Assembly: GCA_965197405.1 (NCBI GenBank)
Contig: OZ240206.1
Span: 868,001 to 932,000, forward strand
Direction: 5' to 3'
DNA length: 64,000 nt
Source of the DNA: G965197405 sp965197405
Lineage (GTDB): Bacteria; Chloroflexota; Dehalococcoidia; Lucifugimonadales; JAGWBF01
The notes below the pieces were generated by a model, which was given only the letters and a program-made list of their open reading frames with translations, was not told the DNA's origin and did no database searches. The position numbers were made by a program, and so were the translations under genes. Below, in pieces: positions 33,299-41,443 of the stretch; position 1 is the stretch's first letter; every line of letters begins with the position of its first letter.

Positions 33299-33790
33299 TC
33301 AGTTCGACTCCTTCATACACTGCTCTAACAGATCTAGCGCGGCATTGGCAAAGACCCACATATTGGCCTCGCGGTCCGCGTCGCCGGTCTCCAGGGTGAT
33401 GACGCGCTCGATAGGCCCCGTGACAGCGATGCAAGCGTGGCCCGCAGCGTCGCCATAGCTATTGCCCGTGGGGCCGCTGGCGCCGGTCTCGCTCAGACCC
33501 CACGTCGTCCCAAGGGACTCACGCACGGTGCGGGCTTTCAGCAAAGCGTAGGGTTCGGTGCTCGCGCGAATGCCGGTCATGGCGTCGTCGGAGACCCCCA
33601 GCAACCCCTGCCGGGAGGCGTGGGTATATACAACCGCCCCGCCGAGGTAAAAGGCCGAAGCTCCGGGAACAGCTACCAGAGATGCTGAAATCAGGCCTCC
33701 GCAAGAGGACTCGGCCACGGCGATGGTCTGCTCGCGTTGCTTCAGCAGCGCGCCGACAGATGCGGCCATTGAGGTCAGGTCCGCCATCAT
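33299..33790 (-). CDS. pncC: CinA C-terminal domain NMN amidohydrolase
   Basis: A 163-residue protein: TIAVAESSCGGLISASLVAVPGAS is the CinA signature with its catalytic serine, and SETGASGPTGNSYGDAAGHACIAVTGP follows. The CinA C-terminal domain (PncC) deamidates nicotinamide mononucleotide in NAD salvage. It lacks the N-terminal MoaB-like domain, as in stand-alone PncC. Located 38 nt upstream of the flavin-fold gene on the same strand, so probably co-transcribed. Confidence 0.9.
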   Translation of the reverse strand: MMADLTSMAASVGALLKQREQTIAVAESSCGGLISASLVAVPGASAFYLGGAVVYTHASRQGLLGVSDDAMTGIRASTEPYALLKARTVRESLGTTWGLSETGASGPTGNSYGDAAGHACIAVTGPIERVITLETGDADREANMWVFANAALDLLEQCMKESN

Positions 33791-33885
33791 TCCCTCCCAT
33801 CACAAATACTATTAGAGCCATTGCCAAGGAGTTACGTACCGCTATTCTACCCCAGCAGGGGCTTTAAGTGAAGGTCTCAACTATT

Positions 33886-33980
33886 GTCACCCCGAGCGGA
33901 GCGAGGGGTCTAATGTCCTTGCCTTCTCAGGCGTGCTGCTATCCAAGCATTTTTAGATTCCTCGCTGCGCTCGGAATGAC
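33886..33980. repeat. MITE-like repeat
   Basis: GTCACCCCGAGCGGAGCGAG plus GGGTCTAATG on the left; TTTTTAGATTCCTCGCTGCG plus CTCGGAATGAC on the right. The trailing ACGCGGCGAGGGCCTG also follows the copy at 31174-31306. Lies between pncC and the IS701-like element. Confidence 0.75.
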
Positions 33981-34015
33981 ACGCGGCGAGGGCCTGACCT
34001 GGCATGAGAATTGAA

Positions 34016-34046
34016 AGACCCTGTCAACTGAGGAGCGCCAGGGTCT
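34016..34046. repeat. hairpin AGACCCTG...CAGGGTCT beside the IS left end
   Basis: Perfect 8-bp arms (34016-34023, 34039-34046) with a 15-nt loop directly next to the IS701-like left end. Terminator-like in shape but without a U run. Confidence 0.5.
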
Positions 34047-34123
34047 CTAAGCTGGACTTTGTACAAAACATAGAAGAGAACAGGGTAAGCTGACAAGACC
34101 AACCCACTACGAAAGGTCACGTC

Positions 34124-35508
34124 ATGCTCACCCTGCCCGATATCATTATACCCTTGCTCCAGCCGTTCAAGGTGATATTTCAGGCCAGGACATGGTCGAA
34201 GGCCCAGGTGCTCCTAATTGGGGCAATCCTGGCGACGCGCAAGCGCACCGTCACCTCGGCGCTCCGGGTCATGGGGCTCAGCGACGACACGAGCTTTGCC
34301 CGTTACCACCACGTTCTCAACCGTGCCGGGTGGTCGCCCCTTCGGATGGCACACTGCCTGCTGTTGCTCTTGGTCCAACACCTCGGTCACGGCGATGGCC
34401 CACTGGTGTTTGGGAGAGACGAGACCCTGGAGCGGCGACGTGGTAGGCGGATCAAGGCCAAGGGGATATATCGCGACGGAGTGCGGTCCAGCGCAAGTCA
34501 TTTCGTCAAGGCCTCCGGCCTGCGCTGGGTGAGCCTGATGTGGCTGGCTCCCATACCCTGGGCACATCGGACATGGGCGCTGCCTGTGCTGACTGCCCTG
34601 GCGCCCTCGGAGCGATATTACCAGGAGATGGGTCGGACTCACAAAAAGCTCACCGATTGGGCGCGTCAGATGATCGCCCAACTCCGTCGTTGGCTGCCTC
34701 ACCGCACCCTGGTCATCGTAGCTGACAGTAGCTATGCCGTCCTCGACCTGCTGCACTTCTGTCAGTCCACGACTCGCCCGGTCACTTTCATCACCCGGTT
34801 GCGTCTGGACGCCGCGCTCTATGAACCCGCTCCACCTCGACTGCCCGGACAGATGGGTCGCCCACGGCTCAAAGGTCAGCGGCTGCCCACACTAAAACAG
34901 CTCCTCGATCAACCGGCAACCCCGTGGACTGCCGTGATGGTTCCCTGGTACGACGGTACCCTACGCAGAGTGGAGAACGCCTCGCATACGGCGGTCTGGT
35001 ATCACAAGGGTAAGGCTCCAGTCCCTATCCGTTGGGTCTTGATACGCGACCCGATGGGTGCGTTCCGGCCACAGGCCTTGTTGTGCACCGACCTCAACTC
35101 GAGCCCACTCGAATCATCGAATGGTTCGTGTTGCGATGGCAGCTGGAGGTCACCCCGTATCCAGTACGGGGCAGGCTCTTCCAGGAAGTTCGCACTCACT
35201 TGGGAGTGGAAACTCAGCGCCAATGGTCTGACCTGGCCATCGCCCGCACCACACCGGCGCTCTTCGGGTTGTTCTCATGGGTTACACTGGCAGCACATGC
35301 ACTGGGCCGGGGCCAAGCCGTACCCGTCCGCTCAGCAGCTTGGTATCACAAGGCCCTGCCCACCTTCTCCGATGCTATCGCTCTGGTCCGCCATCACCTG
35401 TGGTTCAACTCAGACGTTTTCGGCATATCCCCTGCTCAACCCAACATCCGAAAACTCCCTCCCACCATAGTTGACCGCTTCATAGAATCGCTGACCTACG
35501 CAGCCTGA
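34124..35508 (+). pseudogene. IS701-like DDE transposase, frameshifted and with a 24-nt insertion
   Basis: Residues 1-325 (MLTLPDIIIPLLQPFKVIF, VFGRDETLERR, VIVADSSYAVLDLL) read in one frame. After ALLCTDLN the continuation LEPTRIIEWFVLRWQLEVT is in the -1 frame and runs to the stop at 35508. Adding one C near 35097 (AACCTC) would restore the gene. In the second part the expected EWFVLRWQLEVT-FQEVRTHLGVETQRQW is interrupted by PYPVRGRL, exactly the 24-nt mini-element. The uninterrupted first frame reads on to 35470 with a nonsense tail. The element is therefore probably no longer mobile by itself. Confidence 0.85.
35154..35177 (+). repeat. 24-nt palindromic mini-element in IS701 transposase (copy 3)
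   Basis: Head CCCGTATCCAGTACGGGG and tail CAGGCT, identical to the copies in both IS630 elements but in an unrelated gene and another reading frame (PYPVRGRL). Removing it gives gtcac-cttccag, restoring V-T-F-Q. Confidence 0.9.
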
Positions 35509-35544
35509 ATGTACAAAGTCCAGCTCAGAGGATGTTTCCAAAGT

Positions 35545-35654
35545 CCCTTCTCCCCTGGTGGGAGAAGGTTAGAGCCTGCCCTGAGCCCGCCGAAGGGATG
35601 AGGGGGACACCATCGCATCACCCTCACCTCAATCCTCTCCCGTCGAGGGAGAGG
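35545..35654. repeat. two-armed CCCTCTCCC-type repeat with embedded mini-element
   Basis: Arms CCCTTCTCCCCTGGTGGGAG and CAATCCTCTCCCGTCGAGGG. At 35573-35596 (minus strand head CCTTCGGCGGGCTCAGGG, tail CAGGCT) a mini-element splits GGTTAG-GATGAGG, which is continuous in the copy at 26888-26980 (GGTTGGGATGAGG). Confidence 0.7.
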
Positions 35655-35684
35655 AAGTGTAACCATGCCTTATCACACACCCTC

Positions 35685-36044
35685 TCAGAAGGGCCACCAC
35701 CAGCGTCGCTGGTCCCTCGCGGGTGAGTGCCCCTCCGACAGCATCCGTTGTGTCTGCTCCTGGGCTGCCTGGAGGAGGACGTGGAGCTCCCTGATTTGCC
35801 TGTCCTTCTCCTCAAGCTGGCGTTCGAGCACTGCTATGAGCATTTGATGAGCGCTGCTATCTCCATTGTGTACGCCTTGCTCAGGCTGGTGCGACTGCTC
35901 GATAACCTGCGCGATGGCGCAGTCATGGATAGCCCACTGCCCATCCACAAGCTCGGCGGGCAGCTTTCCGGAACGGATGTGTCTGCGGACTGTAGCGGGG
36001 TGTACACCGAGCTGAGCGGCAGCCTGGGCTATGCTATAGGGCAT
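35685..36044 (-). CDS. small HTH DNA-binding protein with coiled-coil tail
   Basis: A 119-residue protein. Residues 1-45 form a MerR/excisionase-like helix-turn-helix (SIAQAAAQLGVHPATVRRHIRSGKLPAELVDGQW). Residues 70-105 are a coiled coil (LERQLEEKDRQIRELHVLLQ), and it ends in RRWWWPF. Such proteins occur near mobile elements; targets are unknown. Immediately upstream is a nested inverted repeat, which could be its own operator. It sits alone between the repeat-rich region and the CoA transferase gene. Confidence 0.75.
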   Translation of the reverse strand: MPYSIAQAAAQLGVHPATVRRHIRSGKLPAELVDGQWAIHDCAIAQVIEQSHQPEQGVHNGDSSAHQMLIAVLERQLEEKDRQIRELHVLLQAAQEQTQRMLSEGHSPARDQRRWWWPF

Positions 36045-36070
36045 GGGCCGGTCTCCCTTGATTTTGTGTA

Positions 36071-36117
36071 GCGCAAATGGTATGTGTTGCTATAAGCAAT
36101 GTTCAAGATATTTGCGC
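36071..36117. promoter_or_regulatory. nested inverted repeat upstream of the HTH gene
   Basis: Outer arms GCGCAAAT (36071-36078) and ATTTGCGC (36110-36117) enclose the palindrome TTGCTATAAGCAA (36087-36099); the two centres differ by one base. About 27-73 nt upstream of the HTH start. Candidate double operator. Confidence 0.6.
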
Positions 36118-36204
36118 GTCAGATACGCACCGGATTGTCCCCCGTCGCGCGCTTGAGCATGGACAAAGCATGTCCATAGCAGCCGGGCCGAGGGAGAGAC
36201 GTGA

Positions 36205-36210
36205 TATAAT
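36205..36210 (+). promoter_or_regulatory. extended -10 for the CoA transferase gene
   Basis: TGATATAAT (36202-36210), 50 nt before the ATG, without a recognisable -35. Confidence 0.3.
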
Positions 36211-36259
36211 TCTGTCCACCTGCCCCCCAAACAATAGCTCTGTAGACATGGAGGTGGAA

Positions 36260-37444
36260 ATGGTCGCAGCTTTAGACGGGATCAAGGTGCTGGACTTAAC
36301 GCGCACGTTGGCCGGCCCCTTCTGCACAATGATGCTCGGAGACATGGGCGCCGAGGTAATCAAGGTCGAGGAGCCTTCCCACGGGGATGAAACGCGGTCC
36401 TGGTTCCCCTTCTGGAATGAGGAAAGCTGCCAGTTCCTCACTTTCAATCGCAACAAGTGCAGCATCACCCTCAACCTCAAGAACGAACGAGCCGTTGACA
36501 TATGCCTGAAGCTGGCGAGCCAGGCTGACGTAATGATAGAGAGCTTCCGCACAGGCACGGCTGAGCGGATAGGCATAGGGTATGAAGACGTGAGCCGCAT
36601 CAACCCGCGCATCGTTTACTGCTCTATCTCCGGCTTTGGCAGGACGGGGCCTATGGCCGATAGGCCCGGCTACGACCTGATTATCCAGGGCTACAGCGGC
36701 CTCATGAGCACCACCGGCGAGGCGGATGGCCCTCCCCTGCGCACGGGCTACTCGATGGTGGACCTCTTCACCGGTATGATGGCCTACGGCTCGATAATGA
36801 CCGCCCTGTTCGCACGCGAGAAGAGCGGCAAGGGCCAGTTCGTCGAAGCCTCCCTGCTGGAGGGCCAGGTAGCCACCATGAGCTACCACGCAGTGGGGTA
36901 TCTGGCCACGGGCTTTGTGCCAGGCCGCATGGGGTCCGGCCACCCCAGCCTGGTGCCCTACCAGGCCTTCCCCTCGTCCGACGGCTTCTTTATCCTGGGC
37001 TGCGGCAACGATGGCCTCTGGCGACGCCTCTGCCCGGCCATAGGCCGCGATGACCTCACCGACGACCCCAGGTTCAAGACCAACACGGACCGCGTCCGGC
37101 ACAGAGAGGATCTGCTGCCCATTCTCACCCAGCACTTCCGCACCAGGACCAACTCCGAGTGGCTGGAGACCATAGGTGATGCGGGCGTGCCCTGTGGCCC
37201 CATAAACAGGGTATCCGACGTGGTCAACGACCCCCAGGTGCTGGCGAGGGACATGATGGTTCCCATTCCCCATCCCAACGTGCCAGACCTGAAGACGCCG
37301 GGCAGCCCCCTGAAGCTCACCGATACGCCCTCCAGCGTAAGACACTACCCGCCACTGCTGGGAGAGCACAACGAGGAGGTCCTCGGCAATCTTGGCTACA
37401 GCAAAGAGGAGGTGGCCCAATTGAAGGAGGAAGGAGCTATTTGA
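36260..37444 (+). CDS. CaiB/BaiF family CoA transferase
   Basis: About 394 residues: ALDGIKVLDLTRTLAGPFCTMMLGDMGAEVIKVEEP is the class III CoA-transferase N-terminus, with the catalytic aspartate expected in GYDLIIQGYSGLMSTTGEADGPPLRTG. SGFGRTGPMADRPGYD and the C-terminal PPLLGEHNEEVLGNLGYSKEE fit the family. It moves CoA between carboxylates such as formyl, oxalyl, carnitinyl or bile-acid donors; the substrate is unknown. ATG 36260 is preferred (GGAGGTGGAA just before it); the frame also opens upstream at 36077 across non-coding sequence. Confidence 0.9.
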   Translation: MVAALDGIKVLDLTRTLAGPFCTMMLGDMGAEVIKVEEPSHGDETRSWFPFWNEESCQFLTFNRNKCSITLNLKNERAVDICLKLASQADVMIESFRTGTAERIGIGYEDVSRINPRIVYCSISGFGRTGPMADRPGYDLIIQGYSGLMSTTGEADGPPLRTGYSMVDLFTGMMAYGSIMTALFAREKSGKGQFVEASLLEGQVATMSYHAVGYLATGFVPGRMGSGHPSLVPYQAFPSSDGFFILGCGNDGLWRRLCPAIGRDDLTDDPRFKTNTDRVRHREDLLPILTQHFRTRTNSEWLETIGDAGVPCGPINRVSDVVNDPQVLARDMMVPIPHPNVPDLKTPGSPLKLTDTPSSVRHYPPLLGEHNEEVLGNLGYSKEEVAQLKEEGAI

Positions 37445-37483
37445 GCACGGCCCGCCGGTCAGTCCTTCCCCTCAAAATCTCTC

Positions 37484-37512
37484 TTGACGCCCGACCCTGT
37501 CTGATGTAGAGT
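37484..37512 (+). promoter_or_regulatory. promoter of the SnoaL-like gene
   Basis: TTGACG, 17-nt spacer, TAGAGT, about 88 nt before the ATG at 37600. Confidence 0.35.
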
Positions 37513-37599
37513 TCAAGCGTCGTCCACGGCCTGAAGGGATTAACGCTTTCCCGATGGACGCGAGACCGCAAGCAATACTCTGAATCAGGAGGTGCTTTC

Positions 37600-37974
37600 A
37601 TGCCCGCACAGAAACCCGAAGATGCAGACATACTGATTGGACAGGCCATCAACGCCAAGGACCCGAACGCCGCCCTGGACCTCTACGAAGCGGACGCAAT
37701 CCTGCTGCCGGAGCCGGGTCACGTCGCCCAGGGCACCGATGCCATCCGCGAGGCACTCAATGGATTCGTGTCTTTGAACCCGACGCTGAACGTGGAGGTC
37801 GAGAACGTCGTCCAGTCCGGCGATATTGCGCTCCTGTATTCCAAGTGGACCCTCACGGGCACCGACCCCGAGGGCAACGCTGTCAACGCATCCGGTCGAG
37901 GCAGAGAGGTGGTACGGCGGCAGGCCGACGGGACCTGGCGCTTCGTGATTGACGACCCCAACGGCGCGACGTAA
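37600..37974 (+). CDS. SnoaL-like / DUF4440 family protein
   Basis: A 124-residue NTF2-fold protein: INAKDPNAALDLYEADAILLPEPGHVAQGTDAIREALNGF and GDIALLYSKWTLTG, ending DGTWRFVIDDPNGA. These SgcJ/YybH-like small proteins are common, of varied and mostly unknown function. The RBS AGGAGGTG lies ahead of the ATG. Stands alone before a repeat cluster. Confidence 0.8.
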   Translation: MPAQKPEDADILIGQAINAKDPNAALDLYEADAILLPEPGHVAQGTDAIREALNGFVSLNPTLNVEVENVVQSGDIALLYSKWTLTGTDPEGNAVNASGRGREVVRRQADGTWRFVIDDPNGAT

Positions 37975-38121
37975 GACGGTCCGTCCCGTACCCGGACGCG
38001 ATCCAAGGCGCGGCGGAGACGTTACCTCCGTAGGCCGACGGCCTGCTCCGGCTCCCAGGGGGACACATGCACACGCCCTGAGTATCGAAGGGTGCTTCAA
38101 AACCGGCTGCAGCCCACCCTC

Positions 38122-38466
38122 GTCATTCCGAACGGAGCCCTTCGACAAGCTCAGGATAAACTCTGCGACGAGGAATCTAGGGCGTGCTCACGCAAAGGAG
38201 CGCAAGGCGTCCCGAAATGTCCGTGTTATGTCATTCCGAACGCAGTGAGGAATCTAAAGAGCTTCTTCACGATCACGGTGACATTCCGGCGACGGACACA
38301 CATAGCATCGCCAGACCCGCTTTGTGGGCATGGACTTTAGATTCCTCAGTCGCTTCGCTCTTTCGGAATGACAGTGTGGGGGCGACGAGAAAGTGTGAAC
38401 ACGCCCTAAAATGCTTAGACCCCTCGCTCCGCTCGGAGCCTGCCCCTGGCCTGAACAGGGGGTGAC
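38122..38466. repeat. cluster of MITE-like repeats with nested mini-elements
   Basis: Three arm pairs in about 345 bp without a gene. The left copy has CCCTTCGACAAGCTCAGG plus a longer tail (38138-38168) inserted after GAACGGAG. The middle copy (38230-38373) has both GTCATTCCG arms. The right arm is split at 38437-38460 by a mini-element (head CCCTGTTCAGGCCAGGGG, tail CAGGCT on the minus strand); removing it rejoins GCTCGG-GGTGAC, the exact arm sequence. Confidence 0.75.
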
Positions 38467-38526
38467 AATCAAAAGGCCTTGGCTGTCTTATGACCACCTC
38501 CCCGTACTTTCCCAAAGGAGGGAGAT

Positions 38527-38994
38527 ATGTACACGCGTATTCTGGTGCCATTGGATGGCTCAGACCTCGCGGAGAAGGCCCTGTCCCGGGCCCAGGGACT
38601 TGCCAGCACCTTCGGGGCCAGCATCCACCTCCTTCAGGTAGTCTCGCGGCGCGCCGAGTTGGAAGCCGGCCGGTGGGCTGGAATGACTTCCCCGCAGGCT
38701 GCGGAATACAGCGTTGACATGGCACGGCGGGCTATTGAGGCCGAGATCGCCAGGGGCCGGGAGTACGTTGAGGGCATCGCGACCCAACTCACCGGGGCCG
38801 GAATCAGCGCTCAAGCGGCGATACGGGAAGGGGCCGCCGACGAGAATATCATCGAGTACGCCAAAGAGCAGGAGATTGACCTCATCGTTATGAGCACGCA
38901 CGGGTACGGCGGGCTGAGGCGCTTTCTATTAGGCAGCGTCACCGACAGGGTAGTACGCTCCAGCGACGTGCCCGTGCTGGTCCTGCCCGCCTGA
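38527..38994 (+). CDS. universal stress protein UspA family
   Basis: A 155-residue Usp protein: YTRILVPLDGSDLAEKAL at the N-terminus and STHGYGGLRRFLLGSVTDRVVRSSDVPVLVLP at the C-terminus. GxxG-x9-GS is the ATP-binding motif, so this is an ATP-binding type. Role in stress physiology. Strong RBS AAAGGAGGGAG before the ATG. The formamidase gene follows 68 nt later. Confidence 0.9.
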   Translation: MYTRILVPLDGSDLAEKALSRAQGLASTFGASIHLLQVVSRRAELEAGRWAGMTSPQAAEYSVDMARRAIEAEIARGREYVEGIATQLTGAGISAQAAIREGAADENIIEYAKEQEIDLIVMSTHGYGGLRRFLLGSVTDRVVRSSDVPVLVLPA

Positions 38995-39062
38995 CCATTA
39001 GTGGCTAGTGGCCGGGCTGTGGCCGGCCGCGCGTCGGATTTCTACCACCCAGCAGGAGGAGC

Positions 39063-39941
39063 ATGATGAAACGCCTCACCAAGGACAAGCACATCTACGC
39101 CCTCGACCCGAAGGCCACCCCTGCCATCACCGTCGCTTCCGGAGAGGAGCTTTTGGTGGAGGCGTGGGATGCTTTCGAGGGCCTCCGCGACCCCGCCGCC
39201 ATAGACGAGAAGACCATCAAAGGGCCTGCCACCGGGCCGATTTACGTGGAAGGGGCCATGCCCGGTGACGCCCTGAAGATAGACTTCATAAGCATCAAGG
39301 CTATCAATCAGAGTATGCACCTGATCAGTCCTGGACGGGGGTTCCTGGCGGAAGACTTTCCCCAGTACCACGGCACTGTCATGCCCATTGAGGATAACCA
39401 TATCATCTTCCCCGGCGGCATCAAGCTGCCCATCAGACCGTCGGTAGGCCTGGTCGCGACCACCCCCACGTATGTGCAGAATACCGCCAGCGACAGCGGC
39501 CCCTATGGTGGGGACATAGACATGAAGGAGCTGGTCGAGGGAAGCACCCTCTATATGCCCGTGTTCGTCGAGGGCGGCCTTCTGGCTATGGGAGATTCCC
39601 ATGCGGTAGTGGGCGACGGCGCGGTGGGGGGCACCGGAGCGGAGACCGAGGCGGAGATACACATACGCGTCACCGTGGAGAAGGGAATGAACTTGAGGTC
39701 CCCAAGGGCGCTGACTCCTGACTACCTTGTCACACTCTCCTACGGCGACGAGCTGGGGCCGGCCATGCGGCAAGCGGTGCGGGACATGGTGGACTTCCTG
39801 GTGCAGGAGAAGGGCATGGAGCCTTACAACGCCTACGCACTGCTGAGCCTGGCGGGGGACGTGCGGGTCTCGCGTACCTTCCGGCCCATAAGCCCGGTGA
39901 AGATGATGCTGTCGAGGCGGGTGTTGGAGCAGATAGGCTAG
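39063..39941 (+). CDS. acetamidase/formamidase family protein
   Basis: A 292-residue FmdA/AmdA-type protein: GPATGPIYVEGAMPGDALKIDFISI, FPQYHGTVMPIEDNHIIFPGGIKLPIRPSVG, ASDSGPYGGDIDMKELVEG and LLAMGDSHAVVGDGAVGGTGAE are the family's conserved blocks. It hydrolyses small amides to ammonia and acids. RBS AGGAGGAGC; ATG ATG makes the start ambiguous by one codon. The modA gene begins 15 nt after its stop, so it may share the mod transcript. Confidence 0.9.
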   Translation: MMKRLTKDKHIYALDPKATPAITVASGEELLVEAWDAFEGLRDPAAIDEKTIKGPATGPIYVEGAMPGDALKIDFISIKAINQSMHLISPGRGFLAEDFPQYHGTVMPIEDNHIIFPGGIKLPIRPSVGLVATTPTYVQNTASDSGPYGGDIDMKELVEGSTLYMPVFVEGGLLAMGDSHAVVGDGAVGGTGAETEAEIHIRVTVEKGMNLRSPRALTPDYLVTLSYGDELGPAMRQAVRDMVDFLVQEKGMEPYNAYALLSLAGDVRVSRTFRPISPVKMMLSRRVLEQIG

Positions 39942-39956
39942 GGGCCTGCCTCTCCG

Positions 39957-40754
39957 ATGCTCTCAGGGCAGACCTTCGGCAAAATGAGAGGTATGGGAGT
40001 CCTCCTTTGCCTCGCCCTAGCCCTTCTACTGGCAGTCTCCTCCTGCGGCAGCGACGAACAGGAAGAGATACTTGTCTTTGCCGCCGCCAGCCTGGCGGAT
40101 GTGATGGAACGGATAAGCCATGAGTTCGCCGGGGAGGAAGGGGTAAGGGTTAGGTTCAACCTCGGAGGCTCTGCCGCCCTTGCGCAGGGCATCGTGCATG
40201 GCGCTCCCGCCGACGCCTTCATCTCGGCTGGCCCTCAACCCATGGACCTGCTGGAAGAGCAAGGTTTCCTTGTGGCAGACACACGGGTGGATATTCTGAC
40301 CAACGAGCTGGTCCTGGTGGGACGCTCCAGCGAGGGCATCACCTCTGTAGATGACCTGGTTACCACCGGGGCGAGGGTGGCTATAGCAGACCCGGAGCTA
40401 GCTCCGGCTGGACGCTATGCCAGGGAAGCGTTGCAGAGCCTGGGGGTGTGGCAGCGCCTTGAACCCCGTCTGGTGCCGGGTCCCAATGTACGTGTCGCCC
40501 TGGGATACGTCGAGACCGGGAACGTGGATGCGGGCATCGTCTACCGCACGGACTTCCTGGCAAGCGAGGGACTGGAAATCCTGGCCCAGATTCCCCCGGA
40601 AAGCCACTCGCCCATCCTCTACCCCGCCGCAGTCGTTCACCCGTCACAACACGTTGACCCGGCACAAAAGTTCCTCGACTTCCTCCGGAGCGCGGAGGCC
40701 GGAGAAGTCTTCCGAGAGCATGGCTTCATTCCAATTCCACCGGGTGAGGAGTAA
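39957..40754 (+). CDS. modA: molybdate ABC transporter substrate-binding lipoprotein ModA
   Basis: A 265-residue periplasmic-type binding protein. A hydrophobic signal ends in the lipobox AVSSC (Cys30). ILVFAAASLADVMERIS, FNLGGSAALAQGI, ADAFISA and the C-terminal DPAQKFLDFLRSAEAGEVFREHGF match ModA. It delivers molybdate or tungstate to ModB. First of modABC, which are spaced by 3-14 nt. An internal ATG at 39987 is an alternative start that keeps the signal. Confidence 0.9.
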   Translation: MLSGQTFGKMRGMGVLLCLALALLLAVSSCGSDEQEEILVFAAASLADVMERISHEFAGEEGVRVRFNLGGSAALAQGIVHGAPADAFISAGPQPMDLLEEQGFLVADTRVDILTNELVLVGRSSEGITSVDDLVTTGARVAIADPELAPAGRYAREALQSLGVWQRLEPRLVPGPNVRVALGYVETGNVDAGIVYRTDFLASEGLEILAQIPPESHSPILYPAAVVHPSQHVDPAQKFLDFLRSAEAGEVFREHGFIPIPPGEE

Positions 40755-40768
40755 CGAGGAGGAGGCCG

Positions 40769-41440
40769 GTGCTCTCTTCCGGCGAGCTTCAGGTCATAGC
40801 CCTATCCTTGCAGGTGGCCGCCCTGGGGACGCTCATCGGCCTGCCCATCGCCCTGTGGGTGGGGTGGCTTCTGGCCAAGTCCTCCATTCGCGGCAAGTCC
40901 GTGCTTGACACGGCAGTCTCCTTTCCCCTGGTGCTGCCGCCTGTGGTGACCGGCTACGTCCTGTTGCTCCTCATAGGACGGGACGGCCCCATTGGGGCCG
41001 TCCTTCACAGTCTCTTCGGGGTAGACGCGGTGTTCACGTGGGTGGCGGCGGCCCTGGCAGCCGGGCTGGTATCCCTGCCCCTCATGGTCAGGGCCATCGA
41101 GGTAGCTATGTCCAGCGTTGACCCTCGCCTGGAGCTGGCGGCGCGGAGCCTTGGGGCCGGGCCGTTGAAGACCTTCTCCAGCGTCACCGTGCCCCTGGCC
41201 TATCGCGGCATCGTGGCGGCCGCGTTTCTGGCCTTCGCCCGCGGCCTGGGGGAGTTCGGGGCTACCATAGTGGTGGCGGGAAACATCCCCGGCAAGACAC
41301 AGACCATGTCACTGTTCATCTTCAACCGCCTTCAGGTGGGGGACGATGGGGCGGCGCTGAGGCTTATAGTAGCGTGCCTGGTGCTGGCCCTGTTGTCTCT
41401 CAGCATGCATCAACACCTGGTCCGGCGAGTCGTCTCCTGA
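40769..41440 (+). CDS. modB: molybdate ABC transporter permease ModB
   Basis: A 223-residue membrane permease with about five hydrophobic segments. FPLVLPPVVTGYVLLLLIG and the EAA loop ELAARSLGAGPLKTFSSVTVPLAYRGIVAAAFLAFARGLGEFGATIVVAGN are typical of ModB. The start is GTG with GAGGAGG upstream. It follows modA by 14 nt and precedes modC by 3 nt. Confidence 0.9.
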   Translation: MLSSGELQVIALSLQVAALGTLIGLPIALWVGWLLAKSSIRGKSVLDTAVSFPLVLPPVVTGYVLLLLIGRDGPIGAVLHSLFGVDAVFTWVAAALAAGLVSLPLMVRAIEVAMSSVDPRLELAARSLGAGPLKTFSSVTVPLAYRGIVAAAFLAFARGLGEFGATIVVAGNIPGKTQTMSLFIFNRLQVGDDGAALRLIVACLVLALLSLSMHQHLVRRVVS

Positions 41441-41443
41441 CCC

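Larger units (their letters stand above)
34051..35524 (+). mobile_element. IS701-like insertion sequence, about 1.47 kb
   Basis: Inverted ends GCTGGACTTTGTACA (34051-34065) and its complement (35510-35524). The flanking bases CTAA and TCAG do not match, so no clean target duplication remains. It encodes one DDE transposase that is frameshifted. It contains one 24-nt palindromic mini-element inside the gene. Confidence 0.85.

Noticed and set aside
34047..35528. Target-site duplication of the IS701-like element
   Set aside because: Flanking tetramers CTAA and TCAG differ, so none can be claimed.
36296..37420. 374-codon minus-strand frame opposite the CoA transferase
   Set aside because: Shadow frame without family similarity.
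38122..38466. CRISPR-like array in the repeat cluster
   Set aside because: Units are inverted, unequally spaced and recur singly elsewhere; no constant-length spacers.
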